From Acanthococcus lagerstroemiae (lineage: Eukaryota; Arthropoda; Insecta; Hemiptera; Eriococcidae), in assembly GCA_031841125.1 (NCBI GenBank), contig CM063110.1, positions 19,215,626-19,279,625 of the forward strand: 64,000 bases of DNA. Reading direction: 5' to 3'. A program made the position numbers and the translations under genes. This document shows, piece after piece, positions 1-10,322 of the stretch; position 1 is the stretch's first letter; each line of letters starts with the position of its first letter. The notes below the pieces were generated by a model. It worked only from the letters and a program-made list of their open reading frames with translations. It was not told the DNA's origin and did not search any database.

Positions 1-560
1 CAAATCTTGAAAGTAGATAATATTCCAAACGTTTTCATTTAGAAAATTGTTCCTAAATTCAAAATTGAATTCTTGGAAAATTTTTGATCTACAGCAATCG
101 AATAAAACTTCGCAAAAATTCTTGTACGCCTGCACCCCTTGTCGAGTTTCAAGCCATTGGCATTTTAGGTTAATACATATTATTCAATAAATCTGAAAAA
201 TTTAAGAATTTCGTTTTCACGGTGTGGAACATTGGAAGGTAGCTGCCCAATTTCCGAAACGAGGAAAACAACTGCAGTTTCTTTTGAATATTGAATCGTT
301 GACGTAATTATCGAGGAGTCAAGAGGGCGAATTCTTTCACCAAACTGTCCAGTATTTCTTCGATTTGGAGGAGAAGCGCTCTTAGTCTTCCTAAAACAAG
401 TCGAAAATCGCATTTTATCTCATATTATAGTTTTAAAACGTAAAAAATTTTCATCGAAAGATAAAATGTTGAGGACATTTGAAAATTAACCGGACAGTGA
501 AGGCATAAAAATGATCCAGATTCTCGGGTAGAATGAGGAGCTATTCAATTCGTATTGCCT
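1..560. other. AT-rich DNA without recognisable gene
   Basis: I see no coding signal, RNA gene or clear repeat. The minus-strand open frame inside it has no recognisable motif and biased AT-rich content typical of chance frames. Confidence 0.5.
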
Positions 561-960
561 CTTCCAAGACTGCTTTCTAGATCCATCCGTGATTCAGGTT
601 GTTTGTTTCTGGATCCTCTTTCCGGTGGATTTCGGTCATCAAATTCGGGTTTTCCATAGAATCCGTAGTAAGATTCAGTTTTTCCAAAGAATTCATCGTT
701 TCAATTCAGATTCGCTCTGGGGGTTATTCAGAATCTTCTTTTTCAGACGAATGAGAATCCCTGATTTTAGATTCTCCTCTCAAGTCATTTCCATTAAAAG
801 AAATCAAATTTTTCCGATTCGTATTCTAGAATCCTTTCTTGGAGAAGAACCAGAATTCGTGGATTCGGGTCCTTCTTATAGATTCTAGGAGTATTTATTC
901 TGAATTCGGACAATCTCATTCAGATTTATTGTTGCGCAGGATTCGAATTTTCAGATTTTG
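560..960. repeat. GATTC/GAATC-rich degenerate minisatellite
   Basis: The words GATTC, GAATC and AATTC recur every 12-16 bases through the whole block, often followed by TTTTCC, for example near 636, 657, 672, 690 and 702. The open frame that spans it on the plus strand is a by-product of the repetition (Phe/Arg/Ile-rich, no motif). Similar GATTC words recur near 3460 and 3660. Confidence 0.5.
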
Positions 961-1281
961 AATTACGTAGTCTTGAATTCGGATTCTTGGACACAGAATT
1001 TTTCCCTTCTGTGCAGAACTGGCGCGGGGCAAATTCCTGAGCTGCCCCTCCCCGTCTCCTCAAGCCTACCTATAGGCCCCCAGATTTGTCTCTGTCTATA
1101 GGCATGATGTACAATGCGAACAATATAGACACAAATTGTGATTTTTCTAATTTTAGCGCCTCCTTTGGTCAAATCAGACCCCCTTCGAACGCTTGGCCGG
1201 CTACGCTTCTGTCGAGTCATCATTCTTTACCATAATTCCTGCAATCTACCCTTATCCCACGTACTCCGAACTCCGTCCCGT

Positions 1282-1313
1282 CGACTAATTAAGTAAATTC
1301 TTTCATGTTTCAG
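1282..1313 (+). other. Putative branch point and 3' splice acceptor
   Basis: CTAAT at about 1284-1288 is 25 bases before the acceptor AG at 1312-1313, with TTCTTTCATGTTT between them. This spacing and content fit an insect intron end. It implies an upstream, probably untranslated exon outside or before this point. Confidence 0.45.
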
Positions 1314-1755
1314 GCTCACCGGAAATCCGTCTTTAGACGTCTACTCACTTTAAAAGACTGTGTGCGTGCTCCCTTTCTTTCGCAGCAAACATAAAACCAA
1401 AACGAATCCGAAACCGGCGCGTAATTTTATGCCGCAGCCAGGGAGCAGAGCGCGAAATATGCCAAATACTATATTATGACACACGTTAACTCGTTTACTA
1501 TTAAAACGGAACCGGAAGAAAATACGTACGATGTGAATTTCGAGGGAAAATCTTTTACCGCGTCCACTAAAGTCGAGCCAGTCGTTTCGTCGCAGAAAAC
1601 CACCACCATCATCGACAACTCCTGCAGCGATTTGAACAATAACGGGGCATGTCACGATTTGTGCCGTTACGATTACGACCATAACCAGCGCAATCCCTAC
1701 GTGTTCGGCAAGTCCGACAAGCTTACGAGGAGACGACAATATTTCTATTGCTATA
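1314..1755 (+). CDS. Probable 5' coding exon of an unidentified host gene
   Basis: This is the best candidate for a real host exon in the window. A branch-point-like CTAAT lies near 1284-1288, a pyrimidine-rich stretch follows, and an acceptor CAG ends at 1313. An in-frame stop lies at 1422-1424, so translation probably starts at the ATG at 1476. The frame runs 93 codons and one extra base to a GTAAGT donor at 1756-1761, giving a phase-1 intron. If not spliced, the frame ends at 1801 after 108 residues. The peptide begins MTHVNSFTIKTEPEE, which contains a sumoylation-type IKTEPE motif, then a Ser/Thr-rich segment, several Cys residues (CSDLNNNGACHDLC) and a basic KLTRRRQ stretch. This suits the N-terminus of a nuclear or transcription-related protein, but that is inference. 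I do not recognise the gene and find no downstream exon. Confidence 0.5.
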
Positions 1756-2560
1756 GTAAGTGCACACTTTGCCAATGGTACCTAAACACTAACCCCAACT
1801 GATGCTCATAGCAGCGACGGGCTGCTAACGGTGATGGTCGATCTAACTTAATACCTCCTGTGTTCAAATTACTTGTATAGCTTTTACGAGTATGTAGACC
1901 CAATTTAGCGCTAGATCGGTGGTGCCGAAGCTGAAGGAAGCAATCTCCCTACTTGTGAAGTTGAGGGTAGTAGTATCATTTTGCCCTACCACTCCTAGTT
2001 TCAACAAAGGAAATTGTACGAATGAGGACTCGCCCACATAAAATTATGCATGCCCGGGAAAATACACAGGACGCCCATTTTCTTTCGAACTGGAGAGAAA
2101 GAAATATCTTACTTTCTTCTGAAGAAATTGAGGCAGATGGCCGGCAAATCGGTGTTGTGTATATTGAGCTTGAATTGAAGTATACAATATGTTTTCGACG
2201 TGAATTTCACATATCCACAGGTACTTGAAAATTATCCATACTATATGATGTATTTGGTTGTAACCTCAAGTATCTTTATCTTTGATTGGCAGTCCATTGC
2301 ACCCTTTCATTCTGATGTCTGTGGCAATATTAGTATATTATGTACTGTCTCGCTTCTCAAAATGTCTTCCAAGTATTCCTTGGCGCCCAAAGCATACTTA
2401 TCCATAAATTATAGAAACTGATTATTTTATTGTCTCACTGTCGGATTAGTATAGGATAAAGAAGGATCTTGAATTTTGAAGTGCTCTAGTGTAGTTCCGC
2501 AAGGAATTAAACAAATTCTTCCCCTACCAACGGAGTGTCAGGAAAAAGTCCATGAACGTG
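1756..2560. other. Probable start of a long intron; contains a dispersed repeat
   Basis: After the GTAAGT donor no exon is evident. About 1830-2040 shares words with 41500-41630, including a run ending in TTTGCYCTMCC and the block AGTTTCAACAAAGGAAA followed by GGAGAGCTCGC-like sequence. This marks a degraded interspersed repeat present at least twice in the window. Confidence 0.35.
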
Positions 2561-2570
2561 GAAACCAACG

Positions 2571-3359
2571 GCGCCCGTGGACGCCGAATTAACCACGCGG
2601 AACGCTCAGTACAGTCAGATTCGGCATCCGCGGGCGTGGTAGGATTCAAAATGGCGTACGGCTACACGCATTTGTTAAGCGTTTTTCTCCATGAAAAACG
2701 TAGATAGCGCTGTGAAACTTCGATATGACAAAGAAAGGCTTCTAAAATACAGAAATTTTAAATATTATGGGGGAACACGTTGAACAAATTATTGAAATAG
2801 AGGTTTCTTGCGCCGCTGTCTGCGAATATTCGGTCAGATTTTCAATCCAGCTCTGATTTGGTTACCAGAATTGACTTAACAAGTATCGAAGCGCACTATT
2901 TGAAAGTTTCTGTCAGGTAAAATACAAATGCGTTGAGAAAATTTGAATTTTTTCCACCTCTGTAGGTAAAAAAAGAACGGATATAATATCGTCTCGGCCA
3001 AAATAATTAAGAACGTGATTAAAATATGTAGTTCTTTTTTCTTGCTGATTTCGAATATTCTGACCACAACTTGAGCCCCCAGTGTCCAAATTTTATGATG
3101 AAAATTACGATTTCACATGTCATTGAGTCGTTTTGAAAAGGGTTTAAGCGCACTTCGCCTTTTTAGGGCGAACGTGTTAATAAATTCTAGCAACATCCCC
3201 TTATCATATCGCGAAGTTTTAGACCGCTATTTACGTTTTTTATAAAACACCTTCACAAATGTGTGTAGCCGTGCGCCATTTTGAATCTTACCGCGCCCGT
3301 GAATCCTGAATCTGATTATGCGGAACGTACCGCGTGGTTAATTCGGCGTCCACGGGCGC
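2571..3359. mobile_element. 789-bp DNA element with ~120-bp inverted ends
   Basis: Both ends start GCGCCCGTGGACGCCGAATT when read inward, continue into AACCACGCGG, and stay alignable for about 120 bases to a shared GCTACACRCATTTGT block (left 2571-2690, right 3240-3359, complementary). The interior is AT-rich with no transposase frame, so it is non-autonomous. A clear target duplication is not visible. A related ATTCGGCGTCCA...GGGCGTGG fragment occurs at 12919-12955. The superfamily is not assignable from the ends alone. Confidence 0.75.
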
Positions 3360-3439
3360 AGTTTGATTCGATATAACTTATGGCTGCACTAGGGTTAAAG
3401 TACTTCACTGTTCTCGTTTCCATATTTTGTGACTCCTCG

Positions 3440-4105
3440 GTTATGTAAGAAAAAAATGATTCGGAATACGATCCGAATTTGGATTCTGGATTTTGTTCCA
3501 AATTCTTTTCCATATCTTTGATCGTGGCCAATTATTGTAAAATGTTCTGTTAATTTTTGCCATTAAAGAGTGATGCAGTTGCGTCGAAAGGTTTATTTTT
3601 TAGGGAGGTACAAGTACTGAAAATGAACTTAAAATCAAGGGTCAGAATCGAAGAAAAAAGTGATTCCGAATCTGTTTGTCCACATTCGGATTCCTAGATT
3701 CTGTTTCAAATTAATTTCCGTCTATGATACTGGCTAATTATTGTAAAATGTTCTGTTAATGTTTGTCTTTACTAAAGCAGTGATGTCGGAAGGATTTTTT
3801 TAGAGAAATACAAATAGTGAAAATTTGAGTCAACGAACAACTCAATGTACCGGCTATACTGGTCAGTTAGAGACTGAATTGTTCATGTTTCTTAATTTTA
3901 CGATCATTTTCGTTCAACTGTTGTACAATATAGTATCTTATACCCCCATTCTCCTCCTTGTGCGAATATAGTTCTTTGTACGACCACTCTCTTCCTTGTT
4001 CCGACGCCATTGGACGGAAGCGTTGATTTATTTTGTTAACTGACTAACGTGATGGCAATGTTAGTCAACCAAAGACTGAATTGTTCATATTTATTAATCT
4101 TATAA
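3440..4105. repeat. Tandem repeat, ~200-bp unit
   Basis: Two neighbouring copies share a colinear order of blocks: GATTC-rich segment, GGCYAATTATTGTAAAATG at about 3527 and 3730, then GTCGRAAGG...TTTTTTAG...GAAAAT at about 3583 and 3787. A second shared block around AGACTGAATTGTTCAT recurs at about 3870 and 4072. The offset is 199-203 bases each time. No coding content. Confidence 0.6.
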
Positions 4106-4279
4106 TTAACTTTTCACCGTCGCCGTTGTAAATTTATCTACTAAATTCACCACGTAATGACGCGGGAGTCAATTAATATTCAGCTCTTCTAAAGGAACCT
4201 AATAAACAAAAGAAAGTCGCCCTAGAAAGGGCCTAATTTTGTTTATGATATAATTAAATAATAATGGCTTTATTCCAAC

Positions 4280-5390
4280 TCAAATCGTGTCATATTTCAA
4301 TTATATCATTTTGAATTTTCAAATGCGTAAATCGACATCTTCGCATTCAGGTCCTTTCCACAACAACACCATCAATGCTTACGTGATTCATCTTCTCGAA
4401 CGAGTTTGTGTGAAAATTACAAAATCGTTGGGAGAAAATTGAGATTTCATTTTACTCAGGAACCATAGTATTTTCGTGAATTTTAACAAATTAAATGGAG
4501 CCTGATAAAAAAACACGAATAGCTAAGTATAATTTCCCTGAGCACACTAAGCGTTTCGGCGGCTCTTGTGTGACGATGGAAACTTTCAATTTTGATTTAT
4601 TCTTCTCAAAAAATGAACAAAATACCTACATAGTGCTACAAAAATGAAATAATTTCGTAAATAAAACAGATATTTTAGTTGTAGAATTTGAATTTAGATG
4701 TTGCAATTCAAGATCGAATTAAAGTAACATTCAGAATCCGAGACCATGATCCCTAATTCTGATAAGTTATTTCCACGACTTCCAAGGTCGAGTCAATTTT
4801 TCCCGTCACAAGTTGTCTTTCAACTTTCTCTGGGGTGAAAGGAAGAATTTTTAATTTTCCGCTACGGCTATGTACTCGTGTTGCCACGAGCTTTCTGTCA
4901 TTCTAATTCGGTAAAGAGAAATTGTTTCATTTAAAATTTAGAAATTGAGAAAATTGTGAAGTGAGATTTGGAATTCAAGGATCTAAGTCAAGGTTCTTAA
5001 CAGAAAATTCGAAGCTGTGATTAAAATCAACGACCAAGTTCCCCAATTCAGGTATTTTCTTTCTACGTCACGTTTTCAGGTCCTGTCGAGTTTGCTCTTT
5101 TAATTTGTCTTTGAACTCGCTGTGAGGGAACAAAGGAGGAAATTTAGTTTTTTCACAGATTCTATTCGATATTGGCTTCTCAACGATATACTAATAAAAA
5201 TAAGTTTGTATCTAAAGCAAAAATAATTATAATTTACCGTTGCCCGAGTTCAGATTTCAGGCCTCTGGAAACTAGGTCTAATGGGATATTGGAACTAAAT
5301 CACCCAAAAATTTTATATTTTGACAGGTTAATTTTTCATATCAAATCGGGTTTCTTCTTCGTTCGCCCGTTATCAGACATCGTGATCAGG
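4280..5390. repeat. Degenerate satellite, ~290-300-bp unit
   Basis: Successive units carry the order 'TTGAGAAAATTGTGAAGTGA', 'ATTAAAATCAACGA', 'TTTCTT...CGT..CGAGT' and 'GGAAGAA/GGAGGAAATTT'. The same order occurs at 42850-44750, where the block AGAAATTGAGAAAACTTTGA, GAAATTTGGATTT, ATTAAAATCAACGACTAAA is easy to align with 4945-5040. It is an old satellite family present at two places about 38 kb apart. I see no gene in it. Confidence 0.55.
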
Positions 5391-5437
5391 TAACTGAGTC
5401 GACCAGACTCCTCCAGTTGTCTCTGTCCTCGGCTGTC

Positions 5438-6390
5438 CTAGTTCATGATGCCATCGTCTTGCCAGTGGTTTTCCGTATTAAATCTATGTATCGTATAGAT
5501 GACCTGCCACGCGAGCTGGTCCCTTCTACTTTTCCCTACACAGTCAGTTCCTCCAGTTTCTCCAGTTTGTCCCTTCTGATTACGTGACCAAAGTAACGGA
5601 GAATGCGTCTCCTGATGACTGTGCTGAGTCTGTCTTTCACGCCATGGGATTCTCAACATATGTCTATAGTAATACATCTCGAAAGCCTCAATTCGCGGTA
5701 TGCCAGCATTTCTCACTGTCCAGGACTCTGCTGCATAAAAACAGATTGGAAAAATCAGGGACTTGATTGTTTTCAGCTTGATGTGTTTCGTGACATCATG
5801 ACTTTTCCAGATTCGATTGAGCTTTCCTATTGCCATTTTTGCGATTGCCGCTCTTCTTCTCATTTCTTCCTCTAAGTCGCCTCTGTTGGTCACCATAGAG
5901 CCCAAGTATGTGAAGTCTTGTAGTACTTCTATTTCGTCCAGTGGCGTAGCTAGGGGTTTCCCAAAGGGGAGGGGGCACAATAAGGTTTTCAAAGGAGAAA
6001 AAGTTGAAAATTGCGGTATTTTTTAAAAGTCGTTGATATTAGAGGACTATGTAAAAATATTGGGGGCCACGTGTCCCTCCGACGCTGCGCCACTGATTTC
6101 ATCCACATCTGTGATCCCTGGTTGGTTGTTATTCGTGCAGTCGACGATCCTAATTTTGGTTTTGGACTTCTTTCTTCTCAGGCCTGTCGCGGCACTAGCT
6201 GCCTCTACTCTCTTCAGTAGTTCCCTCAGTTCTTCTATCGTTGTGGCTAGCAGAGTGGTATTGTCTGCGTATCTGAGGTCTGATATTTGTTTCCCTCTTA
6301 GCTATACTCCTCCTTCCCATCCATCCAGGGCTTCTCTCATAACTAACTGTCCATAGGAGTTGAAAATGATGGGGCTGAGTATGCATCCCC
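5438..6390 (-). pseudogene. LINE reverse transcriptase fragment (broken)
   Basis: Reading from 6390 downwards gives GCILSPIIFN, then ALDGWEGGV, an in-frame stop, and RYADNTTLL. The last is the RT catalytic box, where active enzymes carry YADD, so the second catalytic Asp appears changed to Asn. ELLKRVE and KTKIRIVD follow. After the MITE the frame resumes with EVLQDFTYLGSMV, RRRAAIAKMAIGKLNRIWKS, IFPICFYAAESWTV and FEMYYYRHMLRIPW, all typical of the RT thumb and C-terminal region. A frame change occurs near 5570, with the tail ending near DDGIMN. It is inactive: stop, substitution, insertion and truncation are all visible. An apparent 184-residue frame starting at 5992 is artificial; its first ~18 residues are MITE sequence. 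Confidence 0.8.
5939..6095. mobile_element. hAT-like MITE, 157 bp, inside the LINE
   Basis: It begins CAGTGGCGTAGCTAGG and ends CGACGCTGCGCCACTG. The flanks are ATTTCGTC (5931-5938) and ATTTCATC (6096-6103), an 8-bp target duplication with one mismatch. The 8-bp duplication and CAGTGGCG ends fit the hAT superfamily. Its interior is related in inverse orientation to the copy at 49980-50145, including a block around ACATAGTCCTCTAATA. Joining the LINE across the insertion with one duplication removed restores the RT frame. Confidence 0.8.
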
Positions 6391-6437
6391 AAATCGATTT
6401 TACCTCTTCTCGAAGTAAAATTTCAATTTTTGGAGCT

Positions 6438-6553
6438 GAAGTTGAGATCTGATCAGAAATCTATCGCAGTCTTCATAGTCAGCAACCCAAAAACTGAAGT
6501 CGAGATCTGATGAGAAATCTATCGCAGTCTTCATAGTTAGCGACCCAAAAACC
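6438..6553. repeat. Two tandem 58-bp copies
   Basis: GAAGTTGAGATCTGATCAG at 6438 and GAAGTCGAGATCTGATGAG at 6496 begin two copies that run through ATCTATCGCAGTCTTCATAG and AACCCAAAAAC/GACCCAAAAAC with only a few differences. This is a recent local duplication. Confidence 0.85.
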
Positions 6554-6789
6554 TCTATTTCGATAATGTGTTTTGAAGTATAAACTTTGCAGTTTGGAAG
6601 ATGGATCAGACATCTGCATCGGATACTCGGATTCAGCGAACTAAAAAACAATTTTCATAAATAATTGTTCCATGTGTTTTCTTTAAAAATGTAGAATTTA
6701 CAGACCAGAGTCTCTATTAGAAGCAGAATACATTTTTTGATCTTCCAAGCCTCTTCCAAGAAATGTGATTTTAGCGTATCAGGATCCTA

Positions 6790-7015
6790 CTTAGTTCCCT
6801 CCTCAGCTGCTTATATGTATTAAAAAAGTACTTACAGTATATTGTTGATAGAATAAAGTTATCCTAATTCTGAAATTTTGATTGTACCACTCAGCTCTGA
6901 ACTCTCGCCTCCCCCGACTTAGGATTGAGTGTCCAATGAGAAGTAAAACGGAAAAAAGTCAGTCATTAGGTTTCTGAGCTACCCTCTTCTGATTTCCGTC
7001 CAGCTCCTCTACACC
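6790..7015. repeat. Dispersed repeat, copy 1 (other copy 45957-46170)
   Basis: Both loci share CAGCTGCTTA, ATAATACAGTAT/TTACAGTATAT, GAATA-GTTATC, TGAAATTTYGATTG, CCACC/CCTCC, AGGATTGRRT, AAGTCAGTCATYAG and TACCCTCT...CTTCTGA in the same order. It is an old interspersed element without recognisable ends. Confidence 0.5.
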
Positions 7016-8249
7016 AGATTAATTAACTGGGTTTACCTAAACCGCCCCCTGCGATCCGTTCGATGTCATAGCGTAATTGAACTTCGATTTCGTTTTGGCC
7101 TTCGTTAATGCTAATTCCAGTCTGTCTTTTCCTAGATTGGCTCAGGCGAAAGCACTAATATACGATGCACGCCGAATTAAACGGAGACAGAGAGACCGTG
7201 TTCGAAATTAACAATTCCATTTCTAACACGTGATGATACGACCAGATCAAGTAACTCTAGTTTCGAAATTCGATGAATATTTAAGTTAAAAAAAAAAAAA
7301 AAATTCGAATCGTAATTCATAAATTCGTACCTACTCAGCCTATACACCGCGCCATCGGACGGCCAGAGAAACGCGTATATAAGATTGACTCTAAAAACCG
7401 AATACCGTACATAAATTAAGAAATAAGCACGCGGTCGTAAAACGTGGGTATATTTTGTGGAATAAAACAGCGGGTTGTAATTTTCTCCGAACTTTAATTA
7501 GGCTCGGTGTGTATCCGAAGATATACTATTATACCTACTATATGTATACACGTATTCGAACACAGAAATGTATAAGGGTATAGCTGGTGCAAAGTAGCTG
7601 ATGGTGGTACCTTGTATAATAGGACGAAAACCGGAAGGTGCTAAGTTCTAGTTCGGCTATTCCATGTAAGCTGATGAAAGCTACCGGGCTTCTCCGTTTT
7701 CTGGTTCTCTGAAATGAGACGGAGCCTATAGAAACGAGCGATTCATTTTAATCGGTGTTTCGACCGACCCGCTGAAGTGATGCTTTGGACGCAGACAAGA
7801 TACAAAAAAAATTATAATACTTAGAACAATAATTTTCTCAAACAGTTAAGAAGAAAAATATTTTTGAAAAAGATTACTTGAATGCTTAGACGTTCTCTGA
7901 GCTTCACTCGTTAATCAGAGATTTCGAAAGCGAGGAAATTCAACTGTTCGAGCTTTCCCAGCATCCACTCTAAAGCAACTAAAAGAAATGAGCTCTTACA
8001 AGCAAAAAGCGAGCCAGTTCAGTGGCATAAGTCTTTCTTATAAGAGGTACAGCCAAGCCGATTATAGTTCCCCCCTCTCATGAACTTCCCATCCCTCTCC
8101 ACATAGCTGACTCAAATGTTGAATCCGTGGTTGTTATTGAGATGTAAGTGAGAGACCTGTCGCAGCTTTTAAGTTATACCAATTTCACTTTGAAAGCAGC
8201 TGTTTTAATCAGAACGTTTGCGGTTGTTATGCCTCATCAGTGACTTAAG
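7016..8249. other. Non-coding stretch with an A16 run
   Basis: No gene, RNA or repeat is recognised. A homopolymer of about 16 A lies at 7288-7303. The part from 7030 to 7560 is less repetitive and more GC-balanced than its surroundings and could hold conserved regulatory DNA, but the sequence alone does not show this. Confidence 0.3.
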
Positions 8250-9310
8250 TAGGGGAAAGTGGGGTAATTGTGCGCCTGCTGATGTCACGGTCCAGGCGAC
8301 GTCACGCATCCACATGACGTAACGCGATCATAAAAGATAGCAACATGTAGCTTGAATGAAATGTTTTATGTAGCAGGGGGTTAATATCGGGTACACTTAA
8401 TTTTAGTTTGCACAAAGTTAACACAAGACAATTTCCAATCTTAATTTCGACTTGTCCGATGAAAGCGATCAGACTTAATATTGACATGGATATGTCCAAT
8501 GACTCGGCATGCGAAAGAGGGAAATTCCATGGAGAACGTTCCGCAGCAAAACGTTACCATTGTGATGTAGTTGCGTATTCTTCTTTATATGGTCATTTGT
8601 TCCATCACGGTTCGACCGGCCGACACGAAGAATGCCGAGCGACGCCGAGAATGGACGACTAGAAAGGCCTTGGAATGTGGGTCTGCGCGTCAACCGGTCA
8701 ACACGGGGTCGCCTGGACGACATATCCATGTAACAAATGTCCTGGTGTGTATGGGTCAGACTCTTTATTTTGTTTGCTTTTGGTTTTGAGAATTGAGACA
8801 GTTGTTAATCCCGGTGTACACGATCAATTATATTGATGAAAAGTGCCACTAGAATTGAAGGCGTGTGCGTAAGTTACCAATGGAATTTTGATGAGAAGTT
8901 GTCAATTTATTGCATTGATGCCAATATAATTGATCGTGTACATCGGGCATTAGAGTATTTAACTGAAGTTTACTATTTTTCCAGTCAAATAAGTCTTTCT
9001 CAAAAATTAACTTGACAGGTTTTGAAAATCGCTACATTTTTGTAAAATTGTTATCATTGGGATAATTGTGCTCATTCTCATTACCCGAACGGATGAACAA
9101 ACGGGTTATAAATAATTTTGAAATATCAGTTGAAATCTTCTTGTTATAGATACTAACATCTTGTGTATCAGAGCAAAGTTTTTGACTTAATTCATGAAAA
9201 TTCATAAAATCACTTGAATTTTGATTGTTATTTTTATTGTATTTCTTAGTTAAGTACAGCATATGTGCGCAATTACCCCGCTAAAGCGTCCAATTACCCC
9301 AGCGGTTGGA
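8250..9310. mobile_element. ~1.06-kb inverted-repeat DNA element
   Basis: Left end AGGGGAAAGTGGGGTAATTG TGCGC (8251-8275) mirrors the right end, where GCGCAATTACCCC (9267) and a second CAATTACCCC (9291) read on the opposite strand. The ends are short and GGGGTAATTG-based. The superfamily is unsure; pogo/Tigger-like elements with GTGGGGTAA ends exist, but TA target sites are not clear here. The interior contains a more GC-rich block (8500-8740) without a recognisable transposase and a nested MITE at 8810-8947. Confidence 0.5.
8810..8947. mobile_element. 138-bp MITE nested in the 8.25-9.31 kb element
   Basis: Starts CCCGGTGTACACGATCAATT and ends with the complement of CCCGATGTACACGATCAATT; about 25 of 26 terminal bases agree. 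It would fold into a clean hairpin. No convincing target duplication is visible, and the superfamily is unassigned. Confidence 0.75.
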
Positions 9311-9315
9311 GAATA

Positions 9316-10068
9316 GTGCACGTTTGACTTCAACTACTCGTATTTAACGATAAATTCTGTATGCGAAGTTTAACTATGGTACATTTTCTGAAGGGAAAAG
9401 AAAATAAACAGATTAGGTAAAATCCATACTGAAAAATGTTTCTTCTGATTCAGTTTTGAACGTCGGCCATTCGCGTTTAGGTGCACAGAATTACATTACT
9501 CTCTCTTACTGAAGAACAGGACTACCTCTGTAACATAATGTAGTCGTTAATGTAGTGCCGTATGGTGAGCTGTATTGTCATACCTTGAGTGCTGATTGGT
9601 TGTCAATAATAATCTGGTTGAACCAATTCCTTGTTATTGAATACTGGTTGATGTATTATTGGCGTGAAAAGTGTTTCGTTGTTAAAATTTATGAGTGTGT
9701 TTAAAGTGTTTATCAAGTTGTTGTTTTGTCCCGTTTATTTTTTGTAATTTCCCTTAAGTTGTTTTGTATGGTCACTATTTTGAGTATGCCACTTAGTTTG
9801 GTGTTATACAATATGTAATGATTTGAATGATTTCCAAAGAGCGATTTATCATTCTTGAGCATGGCTCAAAGACACCTAGAACAGACATGAAAAAATCTCG
9901 ATGCGTTGTCGATCAAGGCTTAAGGAACTGCAAAAAGTCTGAGACAAGTCTTGAACGGTCAGTGGATCTTAAACAGAAGTCTTTCAAGACTGTAGCGTAG
10001 CCAGCCTAGTGTTCGAAGGAAGGTCTGGTCTTGACCAAAATAAAAGGGGTTGTTAGACAGATGCTAAA
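9316..10068. other. Non-coding; weak decamer-like words near 9900-10010
   Basis: No gene is seen. From about 9900 to 10010 words such as GGCTTAAGGA, GTCTGAGACAA and GTCTTGAACG recall the decamer repeat described at 33370-34080, but the array is too poor to call firmly. Confidence 0.3.
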
Positions 10069-10322
10069 CCCGATGCGCAATCAGTTACCTTCTAGTTACC
10101 CAGTTACCCGCGGAAAAGTTACCCATTTTTTACCCTCGAATTACCCTCAGATTACCCTTGTTCCACTTTAGTTATCCAGGTAACTGGCGGGATACTACGC
10201 AATTAGTTACCCTCTAGTTACCCGCGGCGGAGAAGTTACCCATTTGTTACCCTCGGTTACCCTCAGATTACCCTTATTCCCCTATAGTTACCCGGGTAAC
10301 TTGTGGGATTTTGCGCATCGGG
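10069..10322. mobile_element. 254-bp element of GTTACCC repeats with inverted CCCGATGCGCAA ends
   Basis: It opens CCCGATGCGCAATCAGTTAC and closes TTTTGCGCATCGGG, so the terminal 12 bases are inverted repeats. The interior is a two-fold tandem copy (about 10078-10195 and 10197-10315) built almost entirely of GTTACCC/ATTACCC words with CAGATTACCCTT and CGCGG landmarks in both halves. GTAACTKGYGGGAT closes each half. It has no coding capacity. Confidence 0.8.

Larger units (their letters stand above)
5385..6390 (-). mobile_element. 3' end of a LINE (non-LTR retrotransposon), 5'-truncated
   Basis: Read on the minus strand this is the second half of a LINE reverse transcriptase and its 3' end. 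It breaks off abruptly at about 6390, the usual 5' truncation of LINE insertion. It was later interrupted by a MITE at 5939-6095. The family looks like the RTE/CR1-like group of arthropod LINEs by motif memory; a finer assignment is not supported. Confidence 0.75.

Noticed and set aside
1350..1775. 141-residue minus-strand frame over the exon
   Set aside because: It is the antisense shadow of the plus-strand exon, without splice signals or motifs of its own.
5438..5992. A continuous 184-residue minus-strand frame taken as one protein
   Set aside because: Its first part is translated MITE sequence that happens to be in frame; only the part below 5938 is LINE reverse transcriptase, and its end is frameshifted.
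10069..10322. Telomeric repeat island (TTACCC words)
   Set aside because: The unit is not the insect TTAGG or a regular hexamer; it is part of a doubled ~119-base block with inverted element ends.
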